Shown piece after piece: positions 1 through 7,425 of a stretch of 7,718 nt of DNA. The position numbers and the translations under genes were made by a program. The stretch's first letter is position 1. Every line of letters begins with the position of its first letter. This stretch comes from Phycisphaerae bacterium (GTDB lineage: Bacteria > Planctomycetota > Phycisphaerae > UBA1845 > Fen-1342): NCBI GenBank assembly GCA_022842805.1, contig JALHOX010000222.1, positions 1-7,718 of the forward strand, in the 5' to 3' direction. The notes under the pieces were generated by a model, which was not told the DNA's origin, did no database searches, and saw only the letters and a program-made list of their open reading frames with translations.

Positions 1-1043
1 ATCTCACCGCCACGCATGTCGATCGCGTCGATGTCGACCTGCGCTCGGGGAGCGGCGGCGGCGATGGCGCGGCCGACTCCGTCACCGTCAGTGCCACGGA
101 AAGCGCCGAGACGTTTGGCGCCACCGGCGACGCCGGCGGTGTGAGCGTATTTGGCTTGGCGGCGACCGTCCGCGTCTTCTTCGCAGATGTCGCGAGCGAC
201 CGCCTCACCCTCAATGCACTCGGCGGCGATGACGTCGTCGACGCCTCGTCACTCGAAACCGGCGGCATCCCGCTCACGATCAACGGCGGCCTCGGCAACG
301 ATGTCATGCTCGGCGGAGCAGCCGCCGACTTCTTCAACGGCGGTGACGGCGCCGACGTCGCCCTCATGGGCGCCGGCGACGACACCTTCGTCTGGAACCC
401 GGGTGATGACAACGACACCCTCGAAGGTCAGGGCGGATTCGACACCATGCTCTTCAACGGCGCCAACGTCAGTGAGTTGATCACCATCTTCGCCAACGGG
501 GGTCGCGCCGTCTTCACCCGCAACGTCGCCAACGTGATCATGGACATGAACGATGTGGAGAGCATCGACTTCACGGCTCGCGGCGGCGCCGACTCCATCA
601 CCGTACAGGACCTGAGCGGAACCGACGTGACCGAGATCAACGCCAATCTCGAGGCCACTCCGGGCGCCGGCGCCGGCGACGGACAGGCCGACAACATCAT
701 CGTCACGGGCACCAGCGGCGATGACGTCGCAACGCTCGCGGGCGACGCCTCAGGCACGTCCGTCTTCGGCCTCGCTGCTCAGATCAACATCACCGGTACG
801 GAGGCGGCCAACGATCGTCTCACCATCAACACCTTGGCCGGCGATGACGTCGTGGAAGCGTCAGGCCTCGCAACCGGCGCAATCCAGCTCACCGCCAACG
901 GCGGCGACGATGATGACGTGCTCGTCGGTGGCGCCGGAAACGACATCCTCGCCGGCGGCAACGGCGACGACGTGCTGCTGGGCGGACCGGGCACCGATAC
1001 CCTCGACGGCGGGTCGGGCTCCAACGTCGTGATCCAAGACTAA
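1..1043 (+). CDS. RTX-like calcium-binding repeat protein, C-terminal part (5' end outside window)
   Basis: The frame is open from position 3 to the TAA at 1041-1043, giving 346 residues, so the gene starts upstream of the window. Two clusters of glycine/aspartate nonapeptides (GGxGxDxLx type) are visible. One begins near residue 95 (GGLGNDVML), the other fills residues 300-341 (GGAGNDILAGGNGDDVLLGG). In known RTX proteins such turns bind Ca2+ and fold as a parallel beta-roll after export. The rest consists of beta-rich, Asp-rich stretches with conserved SVFGLAA and DRLTxNxLxGDDVV segments, present twice at a 205-residue period. The protein ends shortly after the last nonapeptides with GSGSNVVIQD. 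No enzyme domain, cysteine or membrane segment is visible. A secreted or surface structural/adhesive protein is the likeliest role, but substrate and secretion route cannot be told from this fragment. The GTG at 141 is internal and not a start, because the repeat homology runs upstream of it. Confidence 0.85.
   Translation, partial: LTATHVDRVDVDLRSGSGGGDGAADSVTVSATESAETFGATGDAGGVSVFGLAATVRVFFADVASDRLTLNALGGDDVVDASSLETGGIPLTINGGLGNDVMLGGAAADFFNGGDGADVALMGAGDDTFVWNPGDDNDTLEGQGGFDTMLFNGANVSELITIFANGGRAVFTRNVANVIMDMNDVESIDFTARGGADSITVQDLSGTDVTEINANLEATPGAGAGDGQADNIIVTGTSGDDVATLAGDASGTSVFGLAAQINITGTEAANDRLTINTLAGDDVVEASGLATGAIQLTANGGDDDDVLVGGAGNDILAGGNGDDVLLGGPGTDTLDGGSGSNVVIQD
1..1043 (+). repeat. 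Two tandem protein-level repeat units in the RTX-like gene
   Basis: Unit one covers about 1-611 and unit two about 612-1043; unit two is cut short by the stop codon. The SVFGLAA segment at 144 recurs at 759, and the nonapeptide block at 285 recurs at 900. Both are offset by exactly 615 bases (205 residues). The first 13 residues of the window match residues 204-216 with a two-residue indel. DNA identity is only partial, so this is an old duplication held at the protein level. More units probably lie upstream of the window. Confidence 0.8.
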
Positions 1044-1062
1044 GCACCCCCGCACCTTCCGA

Positions 1063-1088
1063 ACCCGACGCGCAGCCGCGCGTCGGGT
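1063..1088 (+). other. Perfect 11-bp hairpin downstream of the RTX-like gene
   Basis: ACCCGACGCGC (1063-1073) pairs perfectly with GCGCGTCGGGT (1078-1088) across a four-base loop, AGCC. It starts 20 bases after the stop codon. No T-run follows on the plus strand, so it is not a classical intrinsic terminator. It may protect the mRNA 3' end, pause RNA polymerase, or act as a weak first terminator. Confidence 0.6.
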
Positions 1089-1109
1089 CCGGCGGGCTGA
1101 GTCTCGGCA

Positions 1110-1142
1110 ATCAGACCCACCGGCCTCACACGGCAGTCTGAT
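1110..1142 (+). other. Second hairpin in the RTX-like gene's 3' region
   Basis: ATCAGAC (1110-1116) pairs with GTCTGAT (1136-1142), and CCG (1120-1122) can pair with CGG (1131-1133) inside. AAAAA follows on the plus strand instead of a T-run, so it does not fit a plus-strand terminator. It is an inverted repeat of unknown role lying between the first hairpin and the terminator. Confidence 0.4.
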
Positions 1143-1187
1143 AAAAACCGCTCTGCCACCCGTCGCCGAGAACATCCCACCACCACA

Positions 1188-1233
1188 CCGGGCCTCCCGC
1201 CAGTCCATCAGGCGGCAGGCCCGGTTTTTTTTT
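1188..1233 (+). terminator. Strong intrinsic terminator of the RTX-like gene
   Basis: CCGGGCCT (1188-1195) pairs with AGGCCCGG (1217-1224). After a C/C mismatch, CCGCC (1197-1201) pairs with GGCGG (1211-1215) around a nine-base loop. Nine T follow directly (1225-1233). This GC-rich stem with a T-run is a textbook Rho-independent signal on the plus strand. It lies about 145 bases after the stop codon at 1043 and separates that gene from the lipoprotein gene. Confidence 0.9.
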
Positions 1234-1498
1234 CCGACTCAGTTTGCGCACCGCGACGCCGCTTTCCGCTTTGGGAGTGATGCGCGCGGGGCACGGCGTA
1301 TCGAGCAGAGCGGAGCTGCAATCCGCCGTCGATCCATCGCCGGCGTTCTCCGAGGAAGTTCGCGATCCCATCGGATGACCCCGGCGGAATCGCACGCTGC
1401 TGAAGCCGGCCCCCAACGCGATCCGCGGCAAAAACGCAGCCCGCCGCTGGGCTGTTTGTTCGACGAACCAGCTGCAATCTTCGTGCAACCTAACACAT
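1234..1498. other. Gene-free upstream region of the heme lipoprotein gene
   Basis: This stretch of about 265 bases lies between the terminator and the ribosome binding site. I see no credible gene. Short minus-strand open frames cross it, but they have no recognisable domain and run through the terminator. A hairpin, CAGCCC (1437-1442) with GGGCTG (1449-1454), is followed by TTTGTT and could act as leader structure or weak attenuator. A GTTCG-A-CGAAC palindrome sits at 1458-1468. The promoter of the lipoprotein gene must lie here or overlap the terminator, but I cannot find a convincing -35/-10 pair. Confidence 0.5.
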
Positions 1499-1503
1499 GG
1501 AGG
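1499..1503 (+). promoter_or_regulatory. GGAGG ribosome binding site that selects the GTG start at 1512
   Basis: GGAGG lies eight bases before the in-frame GTG at 1512, which is ideal spacing. It overlaps the in-frame ATG at 1497, so that ATG would have its Shine-Dalgarno inside its own coding region and none upstream. Starting at GTG also gives a normal Lys/Arg-led lipoprotein signal peptide. Confidence 0.85.
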
Positions 1504-1511
1504 ATAACTGC

Positions 1512-3914
1512 GTGAAACGCCTGAAGTTCTTGAGCAAGCTCACCCTCGTCGGAGGCCTCTTCTGGGCCATCCCCGGCTGCCCGCCGCAGAACAACGGTAA
1601 CAACGACGATGGCAACGATGGTCGCTTTGATACGCCGACGCGGTCGAGCACGATTGCGTTGACCAGCGACGATCGGTTTGCGGTGGTGGTCAATCGCGAG
1701 ACCGACAGCGTCGCGATTCTCGAAGTCCGCGACGCCAACAAGAACGACACCGCCAATCTGCTGGCCGAGCTGGCCGTCGGCGACGAGCCGCGCAATGTCG
1801 CGCTGCTGCCCGACGACAGCACCGCCTTTGTCACCAACACCGCCAGCGGCACTGTCTCGGTCATCGCGCTCGACGCCGAGAACGGCTTCTCCGTCACCGA
1901 TGACATCGCCGTCGGCACCGAGCCGCGCGGCTGCGCCGTCACGCCCAACGGCACGCGGCTCTACGTCGCCAACCACACCAACAAGACCGTCTCGGTCATC
2001 AACACCGACACCCTGGCCGTCATCGCCACCATCAATCTGCCCGGCTTCCCGCAGGCCATCGCCATCACCAATGACGGCGACGGCGACGACAACGACGAGA
2101 CCGTCTACGTCACCGAGTTCTTCGCCGAGACCATCGAGGGCGGCAGAGGCGAAGCCTTCGACGACGGCAAAGAGGCCTTCGTCGACGCCTTCACCGTCGG
2201 CAATCCCGGCTCGCTGACGCGCATCACGCTCTCGCCGCTGGCCAACTCGGGCTTCACGGCCAACCGCAACATCTTCTGCAAGCAGCTCAACGCCGCCGCC
2301 GCGTTCGACACCTTCTGCCCCGACACGACCATCATCGACGCGACCAACAACATCATCGATGAGGATGTGCAGGCGGTCTTCCCCAATCAGCTTCACGCCG
2401 CCCTGATCCGCGGCACGCGGCTCTTCCTGCCCAGCATCGGCGCGCAGCCCGAGCCGCCCATCCGCTTCAACGTCAACGTCCAGGCGCTCGTGCACGTCGT
2501 CAACACCGCCAACAACACGCAGAACGCCAACGAGCACCTGAACCTCAACAACCAGATCAAGCTCGAGACGCAGCCCTCCGTCGCCCAGGAGACCAGCGTC
2601 CTGACGCGGCTCTTCTCGGCCGACACCGTCGCGGTCGACGCCGACGCCGAAGGCAAGAATTTCCTCTTCGTCTCGCGCGGCGGAAACTTCGTCATGAAGG
2701 CCCAGCTCGGCAACGACGGCCTGCTGACGCTCAACGCCCCCAACATCGTCCGCTTCCAGACCGGCAACCTGCCCAATGGCGTCGTCATCAACAGCGAAGG
2801 CACCCGCGCCTACGTCAACAATGAAGTCAACGTCTCGGTCAGCGCCCTCAACCTGCAATCCAACACCGTGATCACGCGCGACATCCCGACCGGCACCCCG
2901 CCCACCCCCGGCACGTTTGATCATGCCGTGCTGGTCGGCAAGCTGGCCTTCTTCTCGGCCCTGGGCGTGCCCGACAACGAGATCTTCGACAAGCCGGTCC
3001 GCAACATCAATCCGCTGCTCTCGCGCAACAAGATGTCCGACAACAGCTGGAGCAGCTGCGCCTCGTGTCACCCCGACGGCCTAGCCGACGGCGTCACCTG
3101 GATCTTCGCCACCGGACCGCGCCAGACGCTCCCGCTCGACGCCTTCTTCGCCAAAGACCACCCGATCGATCAGCGCATCAGCAACTGGAACGCCGTCCGC
3201 GGCAGCGTGACCGACTTCAATGAGAACTCGGTCGCGGTGCAGGGCGGCAAGGGCTTCGCCGGCGACCCGATCAACCCCGGCGTCTACAACCACGGCCTGA
3301 ACTCCGGCGTCAGCGACGCGCTCGACGCGCAGACGCTCTGGGTCCAGACCGTTCGCGCCCCGATCCTGCCCGATGGCGACAACGCCGCCAGCATCGCCGC
3401 CGGCCGCGACCTGTTCGAGACCAACTGCGCTTCGTGCCACGGCGGACCGAAGTGGACCAAGAGCCAGATCGTCTGGGCGGATAACCCGGGCTTCATCGCC
3501 AACCCGCTCGCGGGCGGCGCCCCGCGCGATATCGGCGTCGACAACGCCGGCAACGGCCAGGTCCGCAGCTACACCAGCAACGGCCAGACCATCACCTTCA
3601 TCGAGCCGGTCGGCACCTTCAGCAACCAGAGCCCGATCGAAATCCGCAACAACGCGACGCTCGCCGCGGGCGGCATCGGCTTCAACGTGCCGGGCCTCCT
3701 GGGCATCGCCTATCACGCCCCCTACTTCCACGACGGCTCGGCCAAGACGCTCCAGGAAGTGCTCAATCGCCACACCATCGGCGGGGTCACGATCTCGACC
3801 CTGCTGAACGCGACCCAGCAGGCGCAACTGATCGACTTCCTCGAAACCATCGACGGCGCCACGATCCCCTTCCGCAGCGCCACCGACGACTTCCGCGACG
3901 CCGTCGGCGGATAA
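1512..3914 (+). CDS. YVTN beta-propeller / di-heme cytochrome c lipoprotein (MauG/CCP-like C-terminus)
   Basis: This is an 800-residue exported protein. Residues 1-23 are a lipoprotein signal: MKRLKFLSK, a hydrophobic core, then IPGC with Cys23 as the likely lipidated residue. YVTN-type propeller blades follow: AFVTN near 106, RLYVAN near 150, NFLFVSRGG near 385 and RAYVNN near 434. An Asp-rich loop (D188-G-D-G-D-D-N-D-E196) inside the propeller looks like a calcium site. The C-terminal third carries two c-type heme motifs, C516-A-S-C-H520 and C639-A-S-C-H643. These are followed by GFNVPGLLG and APYFHDGSAKTL (His740), a signature of di-heme peroxidase/MauG-like proteins. The protein probably does electron transfer or peroxide/oxidative chemistry outside the cytoplasm; the substrate is unknown. 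The start is GTG 1512, because GGAGG sits at 1499-1503; ATG 1497 would add five residues. The gene is flanked by terminators on both sides, so it is probably monocistronic. Confidence 0.88.
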   Translation: MKRLKFLSKLTLVGGLFWAIPGCPPQNNGNNDDGNDGRFDTPTRSSTIALTSDDRFAVVVNRETDSVAILEVRDANKNDTANLLAELAVGDEPRNVALLPDDSTAFVTNTASGTVSVIALDAENGFSVTDDIAVGTEPRGCAVTPNGTRLYVANHTNKTVSVINTDTLAVIATINLPGFPQAIAITNDGDGDDNDETVYVTEFFAETIEGGRGEAFDDGKEAFVDAFTVGNPGSLTRITLSPLANSGFTANRNIFCKQLNAAAAFDTFCPDTTIIDATNNIIDEDVQAVFPNQLHAALIRGTRLFLPSIGAQPEPPIRFNVNVQALVHVVNTANNTQNANEHLNLNNQIKLETQPSVAQETSVLTRLFSADTVAVDADAEGKNFLFVSRGGNFVMKAQLGNDGLLTLNAPNIVRFQTGNLPNGVVINSEGTRAYVNNEVNVSVSALNLQSNTVITRDIPTGTPPTPGTFDHAVLVGKLAFFSALGVPDNEIFDKPVRNINPLLSRNKMSDNSWSSCASCHPDGLADGVTWIFATGPRQTLPLDAFFAKDHPIDQRISNWNAVRGSVTDFNENSVAVQGGKGFAGDPINPGVYNHGLNSGVSDALDAQTLWVQTVRAPILPDGDNAASIAAGRDLFETNCASCHGGPKWTKSQIVWADNPGFIANPLAGGAPRDIGVDNAGNGQVRSYTSNGQTITFIEPVGTFSNQSPIEIRNNATLAAGGIGFNVPGLLGIAYHAPYFHDGSAKTLQEVLNRHTIGGVTISTLLNATQQAQLIDFLETIDGATIPFRSATDDFRDAVGG

Positions 3915-3927
3915 GTCCGTTCAGTAG

Positions 3928-3980
3928 CGGCCTGCGGCTCGCAGGCCGATGTGGGACCGGTTTCCAACCGGTCGCCACAT
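3928..3980. repeat. Pair of abutting palindromes, REP-like candidate
   Basis: CGGCCTGCG (3928-3936) pairs with CGCAGGCCG (3940-3948) over a three-base loop. Directly next to it, ATGTGG plus GACCGGTT (3949-3962) pairs with AACCGGTC and CCACAT (3966-3980) over TCC. That makes 14 pairs with one bulged G at 3974. Neither has a T-run. Two back-to-back stems just after a stop codon in a convergent gap resemble REP/BIME elements. From memory, GACCGGTT-type palindromes are widely dispersed in planctomycete genomes. Only one copy is in this window, so repeat status is inferred. Confidence 0.6.
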
Positions 3981-4001
3981 ACCAACCGACCCTCCTACAA
4001 C

Positions 4002-4048
4002 CCGCGACGGCGCTCGGGCGACTCCCCGAACGCCGTCGCGGTGTTTTT
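4002..4048 (+). terminator. Intrinsic terminator of the heme lipoprotein gene
   Basis: CCGCGACGGCG (4002-4012) pairs perfectly with CGCCGTCGCGG (4031-4041). After a C/A mismatch, TCGGG (4014-4018) pairs with CCCGA (4025-4029) around a six-base loop. TGTTTTT follows at 4042-4048. The T-run is on the plus strand only, so it serves the lipoprotein gene ending at 3914 and not dnaE2. Confidence 0.85.
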
Positions 4049-4173
4049 CACATCACCGCAGCGAATAAAGCGCTTCGAAACCAATCTCCGAGCCACAATT
4101 CTCGCCCACGCACGACGCAACACTCACCGATATCTGTGCTGTCTCTCATCGCGCGATCGCCCCTCGGCCGTCC

Positions 4174-7100
4174 TCATCGAAAATCACGCGACGCAATCGA
4201 CAGCTCCGTCAGCGACGGCGCCTGGGCCGCTTCGAGCCGCTCCAGCTTGTGCGCCACCACATGCACCACCCCGTCCTGTCGCTGCACGCGGCCGCGCACG
4301 ATCACCACGCCCGCCCCCGCCGCCCGGCGATAGCGCTGATAGGTCTGTCGCCAGACCACGATGTTCGCCACGCCCGTCTCGTCCTCCAGCGTCAGAAACG
4401 TCACGCCCTTCGCCGTCCCCGGCCGCTGTCGCACCAGCACCAGCCCCGCCACCGCCACCCACTCGCCCGGCGGCGTCCGCTTCTCGTCGCTCAAATCTGA
4501 GCAAACGCGCACACCCCGACTCCGCAGAAACTCACGCACAAACGACATCGGATGTCGCCGCAGCGAAAGACCGACCGAGGCGTAGTCGTGCCGCACCTCC
4601 AGACTGTCGCAGAACGGCGGCAGCGGCGTCTGCTCCGATGGCGCCGTCGCGTCGAGCGGATCGAACAGCGGCAGGCGCTCGTCACGCAGCCGCCGCGCGT
4701 GCCAGAGCGCCTGCTGCCGCGAAAGACCCAGCGACCCAAACGCATCGGCCGCCGCCAGCCGCCGCAGCGCCACGGCCCGCGCCCCGCTCGCTCGCCACAG
4801 CGCGAGGATCGACGCAAACTTTCCCTGCCCCGACCTGCCGTTCATCCCTGCGCAGCGCTCGACCACCGCGCGACGAATTTTCTCGCCGTCGATCTGGCTC
4901 AAGCCCGCCACCATCCGCAGCCCAAGCCGCAGCCCGCCGTCCGCCTCAATCGAACAATCCCAGTCGCTCTCATGCACATCGACCGGCCGCACCTCGACGC
5001 CATGCGCCCGCACATCGCGAATCAGTTGCGCCGGGGCGTAGAAACCCATCGGCTGCGAGTTCAGCAGTGCCGCGCAAAACTCAGCCGGATGATGCCGCTT
5101 CAACCACGCCGAGGCATAAACCAGCAGCGCGAACGAGGCGGCGTGACTCTCCGGAAAGCCATACTCGCTGAAGCCTTTCATCTGATTGAAGCAGCGCTCC
5201 GCGAACTCGCGCGCGATCCCGTTCGCGACCATGCCCTCGACCAGCATCGCCCCAAACCGCACGATCAGATTCCCCTTCCGCTTCCACGCCGCCATCGCCC
5301 GCCGAAGCTGATCGGCCTGCCCCGGCGTAAAGCCCGCCGCCTTCACCGCCAGCGCCATGCACTGCTCCTGAAACAGCGGAACGCCCAGCGTCTTTTGCAG
5401 CACATCGCGAATCGCCGGATGGGCATAATCCGGCTGTTCCAACCCCTGCCGCCGGCGCAGATAAGGATGCACCATGTCGCCCTGAATCGGCCCCGGTCGC
5501 ACGATCGCCACCTCGATCACGAGGTCATAAAAACAGGCCGGCTTCAGCCGCGGCAACATCGACATCTGCGCCCGCGACTCGATCTGAAACACCCCCACCG
5601 TGTCGGCCTTCTGGATCATCGCATACGTGTCCGGGTCTTCGGCCGGAATCGTGGCCAACGAAAACTCGCCGCCCTGCCGATCGTTCACCAGCTTCATGCA
5701 ACGCCGCAGCGCCGTCAGCATGCCCAGCCCCAGCACATCGACCTTTAATAGCCCCAGCGCGTCAATGTCGTCCTTGTCCCACTCGATCACCGTGCGATCG
5801 GCCATCGCCGCGTTTTCGATCGGCACCAACTCGCACAGCGGCGGCTGCGAGATGACGAACCCGCCCACATGCTGCGACAAGTGCCGCGGAAAGCCCAGCA
5901 GCTCCGTCGTCAGCCGCAGAAACCAGCGCGTCGTCGGATCGGCGGGGTTGAGGCCCATCTCGCGCAGTCGCCCGTCATCGATCAACCCGCCGTCCCACCA
6001 CTCAATGCCCTTGGCCAGCCGATCGACCAGATCCAGCGAAAAACCCAGCGCCTTGCCCACGTCGCGTACCGCGCTGCGCCGACGATACGAAATCACCTCG
6101 GCCGTCAGCGCCGCGCGATCGCGCCCATACTTGCCGTAGATGTATTGAATCACCTCCTCGCGCCGCTCATGCTCAAAGTCGATGTCGATATCGGGCGGCT
6201 CGTTGCGCTCCTTGCTGACGAAGCGCTCAAACAGCACGTCGATGCGGGCCGGGTCCACCGCCGTCACACCCAGACAAAAGCACACCGCCGAATTCGCCGC
6301 CGCCCCGCGCCCCTGACAGAGAATGCCCCGCGAACGCGCGAACAGGACCAGATCATGCACCGTCAGAAAATATGGCGCATAGTTCAAATCGCTGATCAGC
6401 CGCAGCTCATGCGCAATCTGCCCGCGCACCTTCTCCGGCACGCCCGCAGGATAGCGCTGCGCCGCACCGCGCTCCGTCAGCGCCGCCAGGTGATCGATCG
6501 GCGTCGTGCCCGCCGGCACGACCTCGTCCGGATAGTCATAGCGCAGTTGATCCAGCGAAAAGCCCCGCGCCCGCCGCGCGATCTCCAGCGTCTGTTCGAT
6601 CGCCTCGGGCGCGAAGCGAAACAGCCGCTCCATCTCCGCTCGCGACTTCAGATGTCGCTCCGCATTCGCCTGCAACCGCAACCCCGCCTGCGACAGCGTG
6701 CAGCCGTTGCGAATGCAGGTGAGCACATCCTGCAGCGCGCGGCGATCGGGCGCGTGATAGAGCACGTCGTTGGTCGCCAGCAGCGGCAGGCCCACGCGCC
6801 GCGCCAGCGACGCCGTCTGCTCCGCGCGATCCGCATCTTGATCGCGATAGGCCACGCGCGCGGCCAGCCACAAGTCGCCGTTCAACCCGTCTTTCAATCG
6901 CCGCAGCGTCGCCTCAACCTCCGCCGGCTGCTCTTCGTCGATCAGCGCCGCAACCAGCAGCCCCGCCCCATGTGTCGCGAGATCGGCCAGAGCCAGTGTG
7001 CAGGCCCCCTTCTCCGCCCGGCGCTTGCCCACGCTGAGCATGCGACAAAGTCGGCCATACGAGGCCCGGTCCGTCGGATAGACGAAGACCGACAAGCCCG

Positions 7101-7422
7101 GCAGATCCACCAGCCGCAGCCGCGCCCCGATCACCAGCGATATGCCGCGCTCCTTCGCCGCCACATGCGCCCGCACCACGCCCGCCAGCGAATGCAAGTC
7201 CGTCACCGCGATAGCGCGATACCCCAGCGCCGCCGCCGTCTGCACCATCTCTTCCGGATGACTCGCCCCCTGCAGAAATGTGAAATTGCTGGTGACGCAC
7301 AATTCCGCATAATCCGGCGCGTCATTCCCGGCGTCGCTCGCAACCGGCTCAGGGCGCGTCGTCGCCGCGTCCGGATTTCGAAACGGGTGCGGCCGCAACT
7401 TGGGAAATTCGACATCCGGCAT
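4174..7422 (-). CDS. dnaE2: Error-prone DNA polymerase DnaE2 (ImuC), complete
   Basis: This is a 1082-residue C-family DNA polymerase, a usual length for DnaE2. It is the catalytic subunit of the ImuA-ImuB-DnaE2 mutasome, which copies past damaged bases. Domains in order: a PHP domain from about residue 38 (YAELCVTSNFTFL, then TDLHSLAGV at 74-82); the polymerase core with GRGAAANS (371-378), the acidic PDIDIDF motif (D411, D413, D415) and the third catalytic Asp, D562, in KVDVLGLG; a helix-hairpin-helix region from about 843; and an OB fold at about 989-1063 (RQRPGTAKG, LEDETGVAN). All catalytic Asp residues are present. The PHP metal-binding His positions are not His (C42-V43-T44; D75-L76), so metal-dependent proofreading is not expected. 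The ATG at 7422 lies three bases after the imuB stop with only a distant GGAG (7440-7437), which suggests translational coupling. No clear terminator is seen downstream on the minus strand. Confidence 0.96.
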   Translation of the reverse strand: MPDVEFPKLRPHPFRNPDAATTRPEPVASDAGNDAPDYAELCVTSNFTFLQGASHPEEMVQTAAALGYRAIAVTDLHSLAGVVRAHVAAKERGISLVIGARLRLVDLPGLSVFVYPTDRASYGRLCRMLSVGKRRAEKGACTLALADLATHGAGLLVAALIDEEQPAEVEATLRRLKDGLNGDLWLAARVAYRDQDADRAEQTASLARRVGLPLLATNDVLYHAPDRRALQDVLTCIRNGCTLSQAGLRLQANAERHLKSRAEMERLFRFAPEAIEQTLEIARRARGFSLDQLRYDYPDEVVPAGTTPIDHLAALTERGAAQRYPAGVPEKVRGQIAHELRLISDLNYAPYFLTVHDLVLFARSRGILCQGRGAAANSAVCFCLGVTAVDPARIDVLFERFVSKERNEPPDIDIDFEHERREEVIQYIYGKYGRDRAALTAEVISYRRRSAVRDVGKALGFSLDLVDRLAKGIEWWDGGLIDDGRLREMGLNPADPTTRWFLRLTTELLGFPRHLSQHVGGFVISQPPLCELVPIENAAMADRTVIEWDKDDIDALGLLKVDVLGLGMLTALRRCMKLVNDRQGGEFSLATIPAEDPDTYAMIQKADTVGVFQIESRAQMSMLPRLKPACFYDLVIEVAIVRPGPIQGDMVHPYLRRRQGLEQPDYAHPAIRDVLQKTLGVPLFQEQCMALAVKAAGFTPGQADQLRRAMAAWKRKGNLIVRFGAMLVEGMVANGIAREFAERCFNQMKGFSEYGFPESHAASFALLVYASAWLKRHHPAEFCAALLNSQPMGFYAPAQLIRDVRAHGVEVRPVDVHESDWDCSIEADGGLRLGLRMVAGLSQIDGEKIRRAVVERCAGMNGRSGQGKFASILALWRASGARAVALRRLAAADAFGSLGLSRQQALWHARRLRDERLPLFDPLDATAPSEQTPLPPFCDSLEVRHDYASVGLSLRRHPMSFVREFLRSRGVRVCSDLSDEKRTPPGEWVAVAGLVLVRQRPGTAKGVTFLTLEDETGVANIVVWRQTYQRYRRAAGAGVVIVRGRVQRQDGVVHVVAHKLERLEAAQAPSLTELSIASRDFR

Positions 7423-7425
7423 GGC

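Noticed and set aside
141..143. GTG as the start of the RTX-like gene
   Set aside because: The frame is open upstream to the window edge, and residues before it match the second repeat unit, so it is internal.
1458..1468. GTTCG-A-CGAAC palindrome as a LexA/SOS box
   Set aside because: The half-site spacing does not match the LexA box forms I know, and the gene downstream is not a typical SOS gene.
1126..1488. 120-residue minus-strand open frame in the gap before the lipoprotein gene
   Set aside because: It runs through the T9 terminator, has no domain I recognise and lacks a convincing ribosome binding site.
1239..3071. 610-residue minus-strand open frame antisense to the heme lipoprotein gene
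   Set aside because: It is low-complexity in Gly/Asp/Val/Arg, as expected for the reverse of a GC-rich gene. It has no recognisable domain, and the plus-strand frame has clear heme and signal motifs.
4153..4160. GCGATCGC palindrome just past the dnaE2 stop as a regulatory or terminator element
   Set aside because: An eight-base palindrome of this composition is expected by chance in GC-rich DNA, and no T-run accompanies it.
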